The notes under the pieces: generated by a model
Told to the model about the DNA's origin: nothing
Database searches by the model: none
What the model saw: only the letters and a program-made list of their open reading frames with translations
Assembly: GCA_029262035.1 (NCBI GenBank)
Contig: JAJDAE010000028.1
Location: 1-42,132 of the forward strand
DNA: 42,132 nucleotides
Origin: Candidatus Zhuqueibacterota bacterium
Lineage (GTDB): Bacteria; Zhuqueibacterota; Zhuqueibacteria; Oceanimicrobiales; Oceanimicrobiaceae
Direction of reading: 5' to 3'
Shown: positions 9,093 through 17,396 of the stretch, in pieces
Position numbering within the stretch: position 1 is the stretch's first letter
Layout of the letters: the number at the start of each line of letters is the position of its first letter
Position numbers and translations under genes: made by a program

Positions 9093-10289
9093 CTAGTTTT
9101 TTGATGAATCTTGTTTTCTCTCCCAAATGTCAGAAGACGAAATTGGGTTCCAACTGTCATCAAGAAAATCCGCTGAAGCAGGTGTAAGGTTTGTCAGGAG
9201 CTCATCAGTTTCCTCGTAAGTCCCGATCCCGCTAACAGTATCGAGTGCACGCAGATTTTGATATCCAAGACAATTGCCCCATCTTAGTGTTTCTCCTGCA
9301 GATTTTCCCTGCAACAGAGCTGCCAATATTCCCGCTACAGCGGAATCGCCAGCGCCGGTTGCTGATATAATAGTCTCGATTTCATAGCTCGCTCCCCAAA
9401 GTTCTCGATTAGACCAGGATTCCAGCCTATCGTTTTCTATCAATTTTATTTCAGCCATGCGGGTTGAATCTGACGACTTCAAATATATACCACGGTCCCC
9501 TGCTTTTAAAAAAGCCACTCTACAACCGAAGTCCAAAAGTTGCTTTGAAATATCACAGTAAGAGGTGACTGGCACAGCATCCACGAAATCCATTTTCAAA
9601 GCACGGTATTTTTCCCATTGCGTTCTGTCCAAAAAGAATAACATCTCTTCTATACTGGGCATAAAAAAATCTACATGAGGGAGAACATTCCCAAACCATT
9701 CAGGCCAGTCGATCTGTCCGGCTTCACTCGTGGGCTCCGTTAGCGCCATATCAAGCGAAGTTGAGACTCCCATAGTTTTAGCAGTTTTAAGAATATTCGC
9801 CAATTCAACCCCATTATTTCTAAAAAGAGATTTCATAATGGGCGGATAGCCTAAATGAAAAAGACGTGCCGATGAAACGATTTCCCAATTAATATTTTCA
9901 GCGGTGAAATAGTCATTGCAACCGGAGTTGTGTAGTATTATGCGATCGATTGAAGGAATTGCCAGAATGACCGAATAAGAGCTGCCAACATTTTCATTTC
10001 GAACAAAGCCTTCGACACTCCCGTACTTGGCCATTTTCTCAATGATGATATCGCCGAACTCATCATTGCCAACGCTGGACATAAAACCTGTCTTACATCC
10101 AAGTTTGCTGAGTGCTATTCCTGTATTTGAAACAGCCCCTCCTGTGCTAATTACCGCGTCACCCACTTTAAGAAGTTTTCCGGGTTTTAATATGCCGGCA
10201 ATATCCAGCTCCCCCTTGCCGGGAATTTTAGGGGTTACATCAAGGCAGATATGACCTGCAACAATAACATCATAATTCATCGACATCAT
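9093..10289 (-). CDS. PfkB-family carbohydrate kinase
   Basis: This ribokinase-type kinase uses ATP to phosphorylate a sugar. The N-terminal substrate signature is seen as YDVIVAGHICLDVTP and STGGAVSNTGIALSKLG (48-64). The C-terminal signature is SATGAGDSAVAG (309-320), where D315 is the catalytic base. The usual GAGDSF/A and anion-hole glycines are kept. At 398 residues it is longer than ribokinase (about 310), with an insert before the C-terminal signature. Its ATG overlaps the stop of the DUF4432 gene as ATGA (10286-10289), which indicates translational coupling. With a lyxose/mannose-type isomerase and a class I aldolase in the same block, a ketose such as xylulose, ribulose or fructose is the likely substrate. 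That is inference from neighbours. Confidence 0.8.
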   Translation of the reverse strand: MMSMNYDVIVAGHICLDVTPKIPGKGELDIAGILKPGKLLKVGDAVISTGGAVSNTGIALSKLGCKTGFMSSVGNDEFGDIIIEKMAKYGSVEGFVRNENVGSSYSVILAIPSIDRIILHNSGCNDYFTAENINWEIVSSARLFHLGYPPIMKSLFRNNGVELANILKTAKTMGVSTSLDMALTEPTSEAGQIDWPEWFGNVLPHVDFFMPSIEEMLFFLDRTQWEKYRALKMDFVDAVPVTSYCDISKQLLDFGCRVAFLKAGDRGIYLKSSDSTRMAEIKLIENDRLESWSNRELWGASYEIETIISATGAGDSAVAGILAALLQGKSAGETLRWGNCLGYQNLRALDTVSGIGTYEETDELLTNLTPASADFLDDSWNPISSSDIWERKQDSSKN

Positions 10290-11380
10290 TTTACCACATT
10301 CAAAACTGATTTTTTATTTTGAATATTATTAACCAATTCTCTAACATCCGTTTCTCCGGACATCGCACCAAGGCATAAAACCGTCTTCCGGACTTCTCCG
10401 GGTAAAAGCGTATGCAGGGTTCTTTGCTGCCTTTCATATTCTCTCCCGAGAACAAGGCAATTTGCGGGCTCAAGTCCCAAAACATATTCCTTGCTGCCCA
10501 TCTGTTTCCATTCTATTAAATTGGGTAGTTCATGCTTGCGAAATGAGACAAAACCAGCAATGGAAAGCTCATCATTCACAATTGCGGCTGTAACGTGGCC
10601 TTGTGTGTCGGTGTTTGGATCGTGAAAAAATACCTGCTCGTCATACCCTGGCTGAGGGGATTCCATAATTAAATGATTCTGCATTCCTTTTTTTGCGATG
10701 TCATCCCGGGGACGTACGGAGCTTTGGCTGAGTACCAACCTGGAACCTTGCGCAACAAGCGGGAAGCCGAAATTACAATGATAAAGCAACATAAATGGAG
10801 ATTCTTTCGCACTCAGATTTTCTATACTGTCTTCTATTTTCAGATGACTTTCTCCAAGACGGGTACTAAACCGACGGGTTAGTTGCATATCAAATCCAAA
10901 AAAAGATGTTTCCCGAATGCTCGCCTCGAGCCAAAGTTCATATTCATTATCTTGCCATCGACCGCCATAGCTGATTAAAGTTGCCGGCAAATTTGACGCC
11001 CGCCCGTGCATCTCGAAGTTGCCGATTTCATCCTTCCCGCTAAGCCCAACATTTGTCAGCCCACATGTATTGAGCCAACCGCCATGAAAATTCCGCAACC
11101 AGCCGGCATCTTCAGGTTCATAATAGGATGAGTGTTTAATTCCACCTGGCGATTGAAAGGCCACAGGCATCCCGTTATAGCTAGCCTCTCCGATATCCAT
11201 CCCGCGATCAATTAACACCGTGAAAGCAAAACCGGAACCTGTTTTAAAATCAGCCACACGAACTCCGCGACCCGGCCCATTACTCAATTCCGAAAGACGC
11301 ACATCGGCAATTTGGCGGATGTCGCCGATGTGTTGAAGTAATTTTTCACGCTTCCAATTTTTACCGTACAAATTGCACAT
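10286..11380 (-). CDS. DUF4432 family aldose-1-epimerase-like protein
   Basis: The protein has the galactose-mutarotase-type beta-sandwich pattern of the DUF4432 family: GRGVRVADFKTGSGFAFTVLIDRGMDIG near the N-terminus, then GWLNTCGLTNVG, EMHGRAS and a late EPANCLVLGR. Relatives bind sugars and are often found beside isomerases and kinases. Mutarotation of the sugar that the next-door isomerase handles is the simplest role. It is 364 residues with no signal peptide. It begins 16 bases after the isomerase stop and its own stop overlaps the kinase start, so isomerase, this protein and the kinase form one tight unit. The family call is good; activity has to be inferred. Confidence 0.78.
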   Translation of the reverse strand: MCNLYGKNWKREKLLQHIGDIRQIADVRLSELSNGPGRGVRVADFKTGSGFAFTVLIDRGMDIGEASYNGMPVAFQSPGGIKHSSYYEPEDAGWLRNFHGGWLNTCGLTNVGLSGKDEIGNFEMHGRASNLPATLISYGGRWQDNEYELWLEASIRETSFFGFDMQLTRRFSTRLGESHLKIEDSIENLSAKESPFMLLYHCNFGFPLVAQGSRLVLSQSSVRPRDDIAKKGMQNHLIMESPQPGYDEQVFFHDPNTDTQGHVTAAIVNDELSIAGFVSFRKHELPNLIEWKQMGSKEYVLGLEPANCLVLGREYERQQRTLHTLLPGEVRKTVLCLGAMSGETDVRELVNNIQNKKSVLNVVK

Positions 11381-11396
11381 ACTAATATCTTATCAA

Positions 11397-12068
11397 TTAA
11401 ATTGGATATTCATTGCAGAGATAATAGAGGGGTGATTCATCTTCCTCAATTTGTGAAAATCGCGACACTGGTTCAAGGAATCGATTATCTTTTTCGTCAT
11501 CATTAACACGTGATACTTCCCCAACGAGCACCATTCCTCTACCCTTTTCCCCATAAAATTGATGATATAAATTAGGAGGCAGGGTTACACTTTCACCCGG
11601 TTTCAAAATAATCTTTCCCCTGGCGTCAAACTGCCTTGTAATCCCATCAACCTGAACCGTCACTAATGTGTCCGCAAGTAATTCATCTTCAGTGGAATTA
11701 CAAACCTGCATCACCAGATTTCCTCCACCTCTATTGATAATGTCTTCCATTTTGTGCCAGTGGAAATGCCAGGTTGTAAATTGTTCTTCACGGACAATCA
11801 TAATTTTTTCCGCGTAATCTTTGCCATGGGAACCACCGGGTTTGCCATTTCTAAGCGTGAAAAGAATTAGACCAACTTTGTAAAAATCACCCGATCCAAA
11901 GTCAGTCAGGTCCCAACCGAGTTTGTTTTCTATCACCTCACCAGCATAACTGTGATTGTTTTGCCAATCATCGCCAGACCAAAATGCCCATGGAGGCAAA
12001 TGGAATTTTTGTTTTTCAAAAAAAACCACAGCTTCTCTCAAAAACGCATTGATTTCGGAACGTTTCAC
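11397..12068 (-). CDS. D-lyxose/D-mannose isomerase (cupin fold)
   Basis: The enzyme interconverts D-lyxose and D-xylulose, and in this family also D-mannose and D-fructose, using a divalent metal in a cupin barrel. The metal ligands are visible as H101, H103 and E108 in WHFHWHKMEDI, with H169 in LPPNLYHQFYG. The spacing H-x-H-x4-E and then 61 residues to the last histidine matches what I recall of the E. coli O157 D-lyxose isomerase. 223 residues is the family's length. The start is GTG (12068), with GGGA about 7 bases upstream. It leads the tight isomerase-epimerase-kinase unit. Whether the physiological sugar is lyxose, mannose or L-ribose (same C2/C3 configuration) cannot be read from the sequence. 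Confidence 0.88.
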   Translation of the reverse strand: MKRSEINAFLREAVVFFEKQKFHLPPWAFWSGDDWQNNHSYAGEVIENKLGWDLTDFGSGDFYKVGLILFTLRNGKPGGSHGKDYAEKIMIVREEQFTTWHFHWHKMEDIINRGGGNLVMQVCNSTEDELLADTLVTVQVDGITRQFDARGKIILKPGESVTLPPNLYHQFYGEKGRGMVLVGEVSRVNDDEKDNRFLEPVSRFSQIEEDESPLYYLCNEYPI

Positions 12069-12150
12069 AAGTTCATCCCATACAGTTAAACTTCAACTCC
12101 TTGAAGAAGTCAACATAATGTAATATTTTATAATTATATTTTCTTAGACC

Positions 12151-13302
12151 TTAAAGCTGTATTGCTTTGCCACTCTTGCCAGACTCAAGTGCTGCTGTTA
12201 GGATTTTATGCTGTAAATATGTTTCTTCCGGCGTGATGCAACCAAACGGCATGTTTTTCCCGGGCTCTGTAAATTCATCAATTACTGCTGCCCACATTTG
12301 CAGAATTGCATCGGTAAAGCCAAACTCAAAAATAGACCCGGTTATGGTTTTATATGCAGTGTTATGCCCAATATCTGTGTGTCTCCATTCCTGCGTTCCG
12401 CCATTTTCATAATGCATCGTTTGAAGGGTTTTGGGATATTTGGTGCTGAATTTTGCACTGAACTTTGTACCAATTATCTCAATAAACCACGTATTGGTTT
12501 CACCGGGTGCAATCCGGTAAGTTTTAAGGGTCATAGGAAAAGAATAACCATCGCTTGGGTGCTCAACGTTGCAGGTGATTGTCCCGTTGTCCCATGTCTC
12601 ACACGGTACTTTTTCACCTTTGCTATCCGGTCTTTCTGTTACAATGTTTGAGAGTGACGCATACACTCCATTGGGAATCCAGCCGGCTCTAAGCGGGATA
12701 TGCATGGCATGCATGCCGAGATCGCTCAAGCAGCCATACTCACCATTCATCGCTATCATTCGCTTCCAGTTTATCGTCTTTTCAAAATTGATGTCTGATG
12801 AATGCAGAAGGCCGCTATGTACTTCAAGAATCTGTCCCCAGGGATTTTCAGCAATATATTTTTGAATTTGATGTCCGCCGGGGAAGAAAGGAAATTCTGA
12901 AGAACACCGTACGAAAATATCCGGATGTGTTTTAACAACCTCTAAAATTCTTTCATTGGCTCCAATGTCGATACCAAATGGCTTCTCACCAAGGAGATGT
13001 TTCCCTGCGCGAATGATGTCTGTATAAAATTTTTCATGTAAATTGTGGGGTACAGCACAATAGATTAGTTCAATGTTTTTGTCGGCTAATAAATCTTCAT
13101 AATTTGTGGTGTAAGTCTTTATCGAATCGAAATTGCTTTTATACCATTCGAATAAATTCTCATTCAAATCACAGATTCCAATAATTTCAGGAGAGGCTTG
13201 CATATCAACGAGTGCAGGCCAACGAGCAGCTGCAACAGCAAACTCTCTACCCATTAAGCCGCAGCCAATAAGTCCAACTCGAATTTTTCGTTTAGCTGCC
13301 AT
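12151..13302 (-). CDS. Gfo/Idh/MocA family NAD(P)-dependent oxidoreductase
   Basis: The N-terminal Rossmann motif IRVGLIGCGLMG and the EKPFGID motif (EKP at residues 106-108 from the chosen start) define the family, which oxidises or reduces sugars, inositols or their derivatives. The C-terminal substrate domain carries ENGEYGCLSDLGMHAMHIPL-like features (GCLSDLGMHAMH), the usual region of the catalytic histidine. I chose ATG at 13302 (383 residues) because the longer TTG start at 13314 lies only 2-3 bases after AGGA. It sits between the aldolase and isomerase genes on the same strand. The substrate is unknown; a sugar of the same pathway is likely. Confidence 0.82.
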   Translation of the reverse strand: MAAKRKIRVGLIGCGLMGREFAVAAARWPALVDMQASPEIIGICDLNENLFEWYKSNFDSIKTYTTNYEDLLADKNIELIYCAVPHNLHEKFYTDIIRAGKHLLGEKPFGIDIGANERILEVVKTHPDIFVRCSSEFPFFPGGHQIQKYIAENPWGQILEVHSGLLHSSDINFEKTINWKRMIAMNGEYGCLSDLGMHAMHIPLRAGWIPNGVYASLSNIVTERPDSKGEKVPCETWDNGTITCNVEHPSDGYSFPMTLKTYRIAPGETNTWFIEIIGTKFSAKFSTKYPKTLQTMHYENGGTQEWRHTDIGHNTAYKTITGSIFEFGFTDAILQMWAAVIDEFTEPGKNMPFGCITPEETYLQHKILTAALESGKSGKAIQL

Positions 13303-13535
13303 AGTTAATCTCAATTCCTGTTAGGCCAAGATGATATTTTTTTGCCACGAGGGCACTAAGTCTCAAAGAAATCACTAAGCTACCGCATGAAGTCAGTTTT
13401 CAAACCATAACTTAAAAATTCAAATATTCATGGTCGAATTCCAAATAAATTATAACTTTGTGACCCTTGGAGGCTAATAATCCTTCAAGCTTGTTCAAAA
13501 TTTCTTATTATGTTTCCCGTTTATGCGGTATCCGT
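13303..13535. other. 233-base gap between aldolase and oxidoreductase genes
   Basis: No gene was seen. The patch around 13340-13380 (TTGCCACGAGGGCACTAAG and the following CTCAAAGAAATCACTAAG) resembles the widespread GCCACGAAGGCACTAAG type of dispersed repeat, so this may be a decayed repeat. No clear terminator or promoter was found. Confidence 0.4.
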
Positions 13536-14363
13536 TTATCCTTTCAAAATTGACAACGCTTGCTCCACATCCGCATCATCATGTAGAATTGCCATAAGTG
13601 CTTTGGTCATCAACGGGGGATTTTCATGTTGAATAATATTACGACCGTAGACGATTCCTTTTGAGCCTTGTTGAACCAGGTCATAAGTGCGTTGCAGAAC
13701 TTCTCTTTCCGGTGCTCTTCCTCCACCGCGTGGTAAAACCGGCCTCCCTGCAATTTCGATAACACGATGATATTCAGAAACATCATCACATGGATCCGCT
13801 TTAATGATATCTGCGCCTAATTCGCAAGCCTGGCGAACCAACGGCAAAATTTTGTCGATGTCTCCATCAACCATATAGCCACCCTTCTCTTCGTTCGCTT
13901 GCATGACCAGAGGCTCGACCATCAGCGGCATGCCATAATGATCACACTCCGGCTTAAGTGCGCAAATATTCTCGATGCATTGATGTGTCAACTCTGGTTG
14001 AGCAGGGAGTCGAAGCAAATTGACAACCACACAAGCTGCATCCAGAAAAACAGCCTGACCCACCGGATCGTCTATGAGCTGGCTGAACAAATATTCCGGC
14101 AACTCCGGGTTGTAGCAATTGGCAACATCTGTTCTCAAAACCAGGGCTGGTTTATCTTTGCCAGGAATATTTTGCAGAATTTCCGCCTGGCCAATTGTCA
14201 ATTGAATGGCGTCCGGCTGGGCATCGACGATTGTATGTATCGCCTTTTCCATATTCTCAATACTTCCCAAAAATGCTTTTTCGTTAAAGAAACCATGATC
14301 GATGGCAACATCCAGACACTTACCTTGCTTGCTAAACAGTCTGTTCATGCGATATTTTTTCAC
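13536..14363 (-). CDS. Class I aldolase of the DeoC/FbaB/LsrF family
   Basis: This TIM-barrel aldolase would cleave a phosphorylated ketose through a Schiff base. The lysine is K188 in LGADIIKADPCDD, preceded by the strand-1 motif LDVAIDHGFF with D22 and H23, and followed by the phosphate-binding GGGRAPEREVL and KGIVYGRNI segments, all typical of the LsrF/FbaB branch. 275 residues is usual. The start is GTG (14363), with GGAG 8 bases upstream. It is followed by the oxidoreductase and isomerase genes. Together with the PfkB kinase it could split a ketose 1-phosphate into dihydroxyacetone phosphate and an aldehyde, which is inference. A thiolase-like role as in LsrF is the alternative. Confidence 0.8.
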   Translation of the reverse strand: MKKYRMNRLFSKQGKCLDVAIDHGFFNEKAFLGSIENMEKAIHTIVDAQPDAIQLTIGQAEILQNIPGKDKPALVLRTDVANCYNPELPEYLFSQLIDDPVGQAVFLDAACVVVNLLRLPAQPELTHQCIENICALKPECDHYGMPLMVEPLVMQANEEKGGYMVDGDIDKILPLVRQACELGADIIKADPCDDVSEYHRVIEIAGRPVLPRGGGRAPEREVLQRTYDLVQQGSKGIVYGRNIIQHENPPLMTKALMAILHDDADVEQALSILKG

Positions 14364-14415
14364 AGCTACATCTCCATATTAAATTCTTCTGATTTGCAAT
14401 GAAATCTTTTTAATT

Positions 14416-14560
14416 AGTGATTGACCGAAAACACATTCAACGCCCCGTCATTGCGCGGCGTTTTTTGCCGAAGCAATCTCCTTCCGTGCCTAAAACTGAG
14501 ATTGCTTTGCTGAGAAGTGCTCGCAATGACAGCAAAAAACTATATTTTCGCTCAATCACT
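14416..14560. mobile_element. MITE-like element with 16-bp terminal inverted repeats
   Basis: AGTGATTGACCGAAAA at 14416-14431 and TTTTCGCTCAATCACT at 14545-14560 are inverted copies with one mismatch. Inside are nested inverted arms: GTCATTGCG (14447-14455) with CGCAATGAC (14522-14530), and AAGCAATCTC (14471-14480) with GAGATTGCTT (14498-14507). The 145-bp element would fold into one long hairpin and carries no gene. The inner words GTCATTGCG and GCAATCTC are familiar from dispersed repeats in many environmental genomes. It fills the gap between the symporter and aldolase genes. Confidence 0.65.
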
Positions 14561-14579
14561 ATTTATTACTCAACTAATA

Positions 14580-16691
14580 CTAACCGCCGATGTTTACAAT
14601 TAGCCACATGATAAATACAACCAATCCTACCATAGCCCAGGTACCAAAAAATCCGAGATAATCCATTTTTGACGGCTTGTGAATCTCCCATTGCGTCCGG
14701 GGAAACAGCTTACTCGAATCAAATATTGCCATGTTGCCGGCATTTTCTTTAACTTTTTCAATATCAGCTTCCGGGGTTGGCTGAACCGGCGTATGAACCT
14801 TGGCAAAGAAATAGTCCAGTGTCTTTTTGCTGGCAGGTTTGGTGAAATAACTCAGCAGAAACAAGAGAGCAAAAGGAAAAAGCGCTGCGAACAGGAATCG
14901 GACGGTCACAAGTTGGGCTTTACTAAAATTGGTAAAATCGATTCCTAGCAGACTTATTACCCAAGCTTCTGCGTTAAAACGGCCGTAACCAATTAAACGC
15001 GAGTTGGGATCCTCAGGATTTTCGCGGGCAATTCTATCGAAAAAGATTGGGTATGCCGGCACCATTCTCTGCTTCTCGATCTTTTGACCAATTTTGTCGG
15101 CAAGTCCCTGTTCAACATCCAAAGTCAGGGCTTTTGTTGTGACCGTAATTTGGCGCTCAACGGTTTGTTTCAGGAAAGGTTCGTGAGAGCGTGCGGTCAG
15201 AGAGGACTGAAAAACGTTTGGAATAATTACCATAATCATAAAAGATACTATTATTTGAATGCCCACGGCCCAGCGACTCAATCTTCTCCAGGTGAACCCG
15301 AGCCAAATTGGTGCACCAAAAATTGCCGGCATCGAAATAAAATATTTGAAAAGTTCCAGCAGGTTAGAAATGTAAAGCGCCATACCAATTCCGCCATAAA
15401 TCATGAAGACAATGATTATCCGGCCAACAAAAATGTAGTGCTTTTCAGACTTGTTGGGTTGCAGTGGCATGTAGACCTGCCGGACAAAAAGTGCAGATAA
15501 AGATACGGAACCGGCATCAAGGCTTGACATGTTGGCTGCAAGGACGCCAACCATCATAATCCCAATCAATCCGGGGCCTAGCAGCTGCCTTGTCATGAAA
15601 CCCCAAATTAAGTCAGGATCATGTAATTGGCCGGCATACAGGCCAATGGCGATTAGGCCGGCCAATGCCCAAAATAACATCATAACCCGTTTAAACATCA
15701 TGCCGCCGATGAGACCAAAACGGGCCGTATTTTCATCCACGGCGGAACCACTGACCTGCATGCCGGATGCCACGCCAATTATGGCCACCAAATTTGCAAA
15801 CGCCATTGCGGCAATCGTGTACCAGGCATATTCGCTCATTGTATCTGTACCAAACAACCAGAACATGTGCTCTGGCACTGCCGCGTGCAACCCTTTAAAC
15901 CCGCCAATTGCGACCAATCCAAAGGGTATAAGAACGCAGGAGAAAAAAATCATTAAAATCCCCTGAAACAGGTCGGTTATTGCAGCTGCGGCAAATCCGC
16001 CCATCACAACATAAACACAAACCAGCGTACCATAAATGAAATAGAAATACACTGGCTCTACATAAGAAATATAAGACCGCAGTTTCCCCTGGTTATCCAG
16101 ACCTTTCAATTCTTCATACCGATCGCTATCCGCGTCGGGGAGATTTCCTGCCAAATAAACTTCACGCAGATCGCGATATTCCATATATTGCGCCACGCTG
16201 AGTTGTTCTTCAACCGTATATTCAACCGCCGGCTTGGGGGTGAGAGCCATAAAGGTTTTTGCCGCAACCATATATCCCACCGCACTTCCAATCAGTACAG
16301 TAACAATGGTAAATGTCGCATATGCTACACCCAGGGATTTGCTTTCAAACCGTTCTGAATAAAAATCTCCAACAGTGGTAAGGCGGGAACGGCGAAAAAA
16401 CAAGGCTGTAAACCAGTAGAATGGTGTGAGAAATAAAACAAGGAATTGAATCCACATCCCTGCAATACCCTGACGATAAATTTCCCGCGAAACGGCCGCC
16501 GCCTGACTCGCATCAGTAGATGCGCCAAAACTGAGAAAGAACTGGTATAATTTGCCCATCTTGCGACCTGCAAGAAAGTAATCATTAGTATTATGCATTC
16601 GCTGCTTGAGCCGCTTGCCTATCCAGAGAATTATCACAAAATAGAGGACGATAAGAAAAGCATCGATTATGTGCAGACCCATAATAGTCAT
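14580..16691 (-). CDS. Sodium:solute symporter (SSS family), sugar transporter
   Basis: An inner-membrane cotransporter driven by sodium. The first helix LHIIDAFLIVLYFVIILWIG, the loop NDYFLAGRKMG and the following SFGASTDASQAAAVSREIYRQGIAG are clear SSS features, with about 13-14 hydrophobic segments in all. It has 703 residues, longer than the usual 500-550, through two extramembrane inserts: one after helix 4 (roughly 150-205) and one of about 80 residues near 495-575. AAAGGAA lies 6 bases before the ATG. It is the first gene of the minus-strand sugar block and is divergent from the TonB receptor across 705 bases. It probably imports the mono- or oligosaccharide that the block degrades; which one is unknown. 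Confidence 0.88.
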   Translation of the reverse strand: MTIMGLHIIDAFLIVLYFVIILWIGKRLKQRMHNTNDYFLAGRKMGKLYQFFLSFGASTDASQAAAVSREIYRQGIAGMWIQFLVLFLTPFYWFTALFFRRSRLTTVGDFYSERFESKSLGVAYATFTIVTVLIGSAVGYMVAAKTFMALTPKPAVEYTVEEQLSVAQYMEYRDLREVYLAGNLPDADSDRYEELKGLDNQGKLRSYISYVEPVYFYFIYGTLVCVYVVMGGFAAAAITDLFQGILMIFFSCVLIPFGLVAIGGFKGLHAAVPEHMFWLFGTDTMSEYAWYTIAAMAFANLVAIIGVASGMQVSGSAVDENTARFGLIGGMMFKRVMMLFWALAGLIAIGLYAGQLHDPDLIWGFMTRQLLGPGLIGIMMVGVLAANMSSLDAGSVSLSALFVRQVYMPLQPNKSEKHYIFVGRIIIVFMIYGGIGMALYISNLLELFKYFISMPAIFGAPIWLGFTWRRLSRWAVGIQIIVSFMIMVIIPNVFQSSLTARSHEPFLKQTVERQITVTTKALTLDVEQGLADKIGQKIEKQRMVPAYPIFFDRIARENPEDPNSRLIGYGRFNAEAWVISLLGIDFTNFSKAQLVTVRFLFAALFPFALLFLLSYFTKPASKKTLDYFFAKVHTPVQPTPEADIEKVKENAGNMAIFDSSKLFPRTQWEIHKPSKMDYLGFFGTWAMVGLVVFIMWLIVNIGG

Positions 16692-17285
16692 TTGGTTTCC
16701 TTTCGGTTAATCATCAAAAACCATTGAGCAAAAAGTAAACAAGTTTATTTTTGCTTTTGTTAAAAAATAAAATCTATTTTAATTCCACCAATGCTGAAAG
16801 TTTATCAACAAAATCCCTTAAAGGTGCAGAATAATTGGTGAATATGTTGAAGGATGAAAAGGCAATTTGATTTCAGCCATAGTTTTTTTTATTTTAAAAA
16901 TAATAACTTCACCAGTATTATTTCACTGAATTATTCAGGACATAAATCCTGTCAACAACTCCTAAAAACCTAAGTTAAACTATTGTTTTTCATGCTTAAA
17001 AAATTGCTTCCTTAGTTAGACAAGCCTTGCTGTTTCTGTATTAAGGGTACATAACCAAAAAGTCCGAATCAAGTATTTTCAAGCTCAGATTAGCCATTTT
17101 CTATATGTGCAATATTTTTTAGCATAAGTTGCAAAGATAATTGTTACCAATCTGTTAGATTTTAGCGTATATCTATATATTTTTCATAATTTTAAGCCTT
17201 AAGTTCCACTTTCGTACACTCTTATCAACATTATGCACAGAAGTAATATTTACTTTAACGCTTTAAATATTAAGGGAGGTGCATC

Positions 17286-17294
17286 ATGCCCTAA
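17286..17294 (+). other. Two-codon ORF (Met-Pro-stop) behind a strong ribosome site
   Basis: AAGGGAGGTGCATC is followed by ATG CCC TAA. The GGGAGG is better placed than most ribosome sites in this window, yet the frame closes after proline. It lies about 100 bases before the TonB receptor ATG. It may be a leader that sets ribosome occupancy, or the decayed start of a lost gene. No other evidence supports either. Confidence 0.3.
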
Positions 17295-17308
17295 GTTACA
17301 GTTGAGGT

Positions 17309-17331
17309 TTAAACAGTTTAAATCTGTTTAA
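17309..17331. promoter_or_regulatory. 8-bp palindrome, candidate operator
   Basis: TTAAACAG (17309-17316) and CTGTTTAA (17324-17331) are perfect inverted copies around 7 bases. They lie 66 bases before the TonB receptor start, and downstream of the mini-ORF, within the probable leader. It could be an operator or a small RNA hairpin. No regulator can be assigned. Confidence 0.35.
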
Positions 17332-17396
17332 GATTACAACAGTTAATTCTTTCTAACATTAATTGTACCTAACAAAATGAAACGGAGGACAGGAAA

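Larger units (their letters stand above)
16692..17396. promoter_or_regulatory. 705-base divergent intergenic regulatory region
   Basis: No gene longer than two codons was seen between the symporter (minus) and the TonB receptor (plus). The stretch is very AT-rich, with T- and A-runs near 16740-16790 and 16885-16910. Both flanking genes must be expressed from it. Near the plus-strand gene it contains a well-placed ribosome site followed by a two-codon ORF and a separate 8-bp palindrome (listed separately). No textbook -35/-10 pair stands out, so exact promoters cannot be given. The length suggests a long 5' leader on the receptor transcript. Confidence 0.5.

Noticed and set aside
15529-15966. 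145-residue plus-strand ORF inside the symporter gene
   Set aside because: It is antisense to transmembrane helices of the symporter; its Pro/Ile-rich composition is a mirror of that frame.
16692-17396. Riboswitch or tRNA in the long divergent gap
   Set aside because: No conserved riboswitch core or cloverleaf was seen; only a short palindrome and a mini-ORF are supported.
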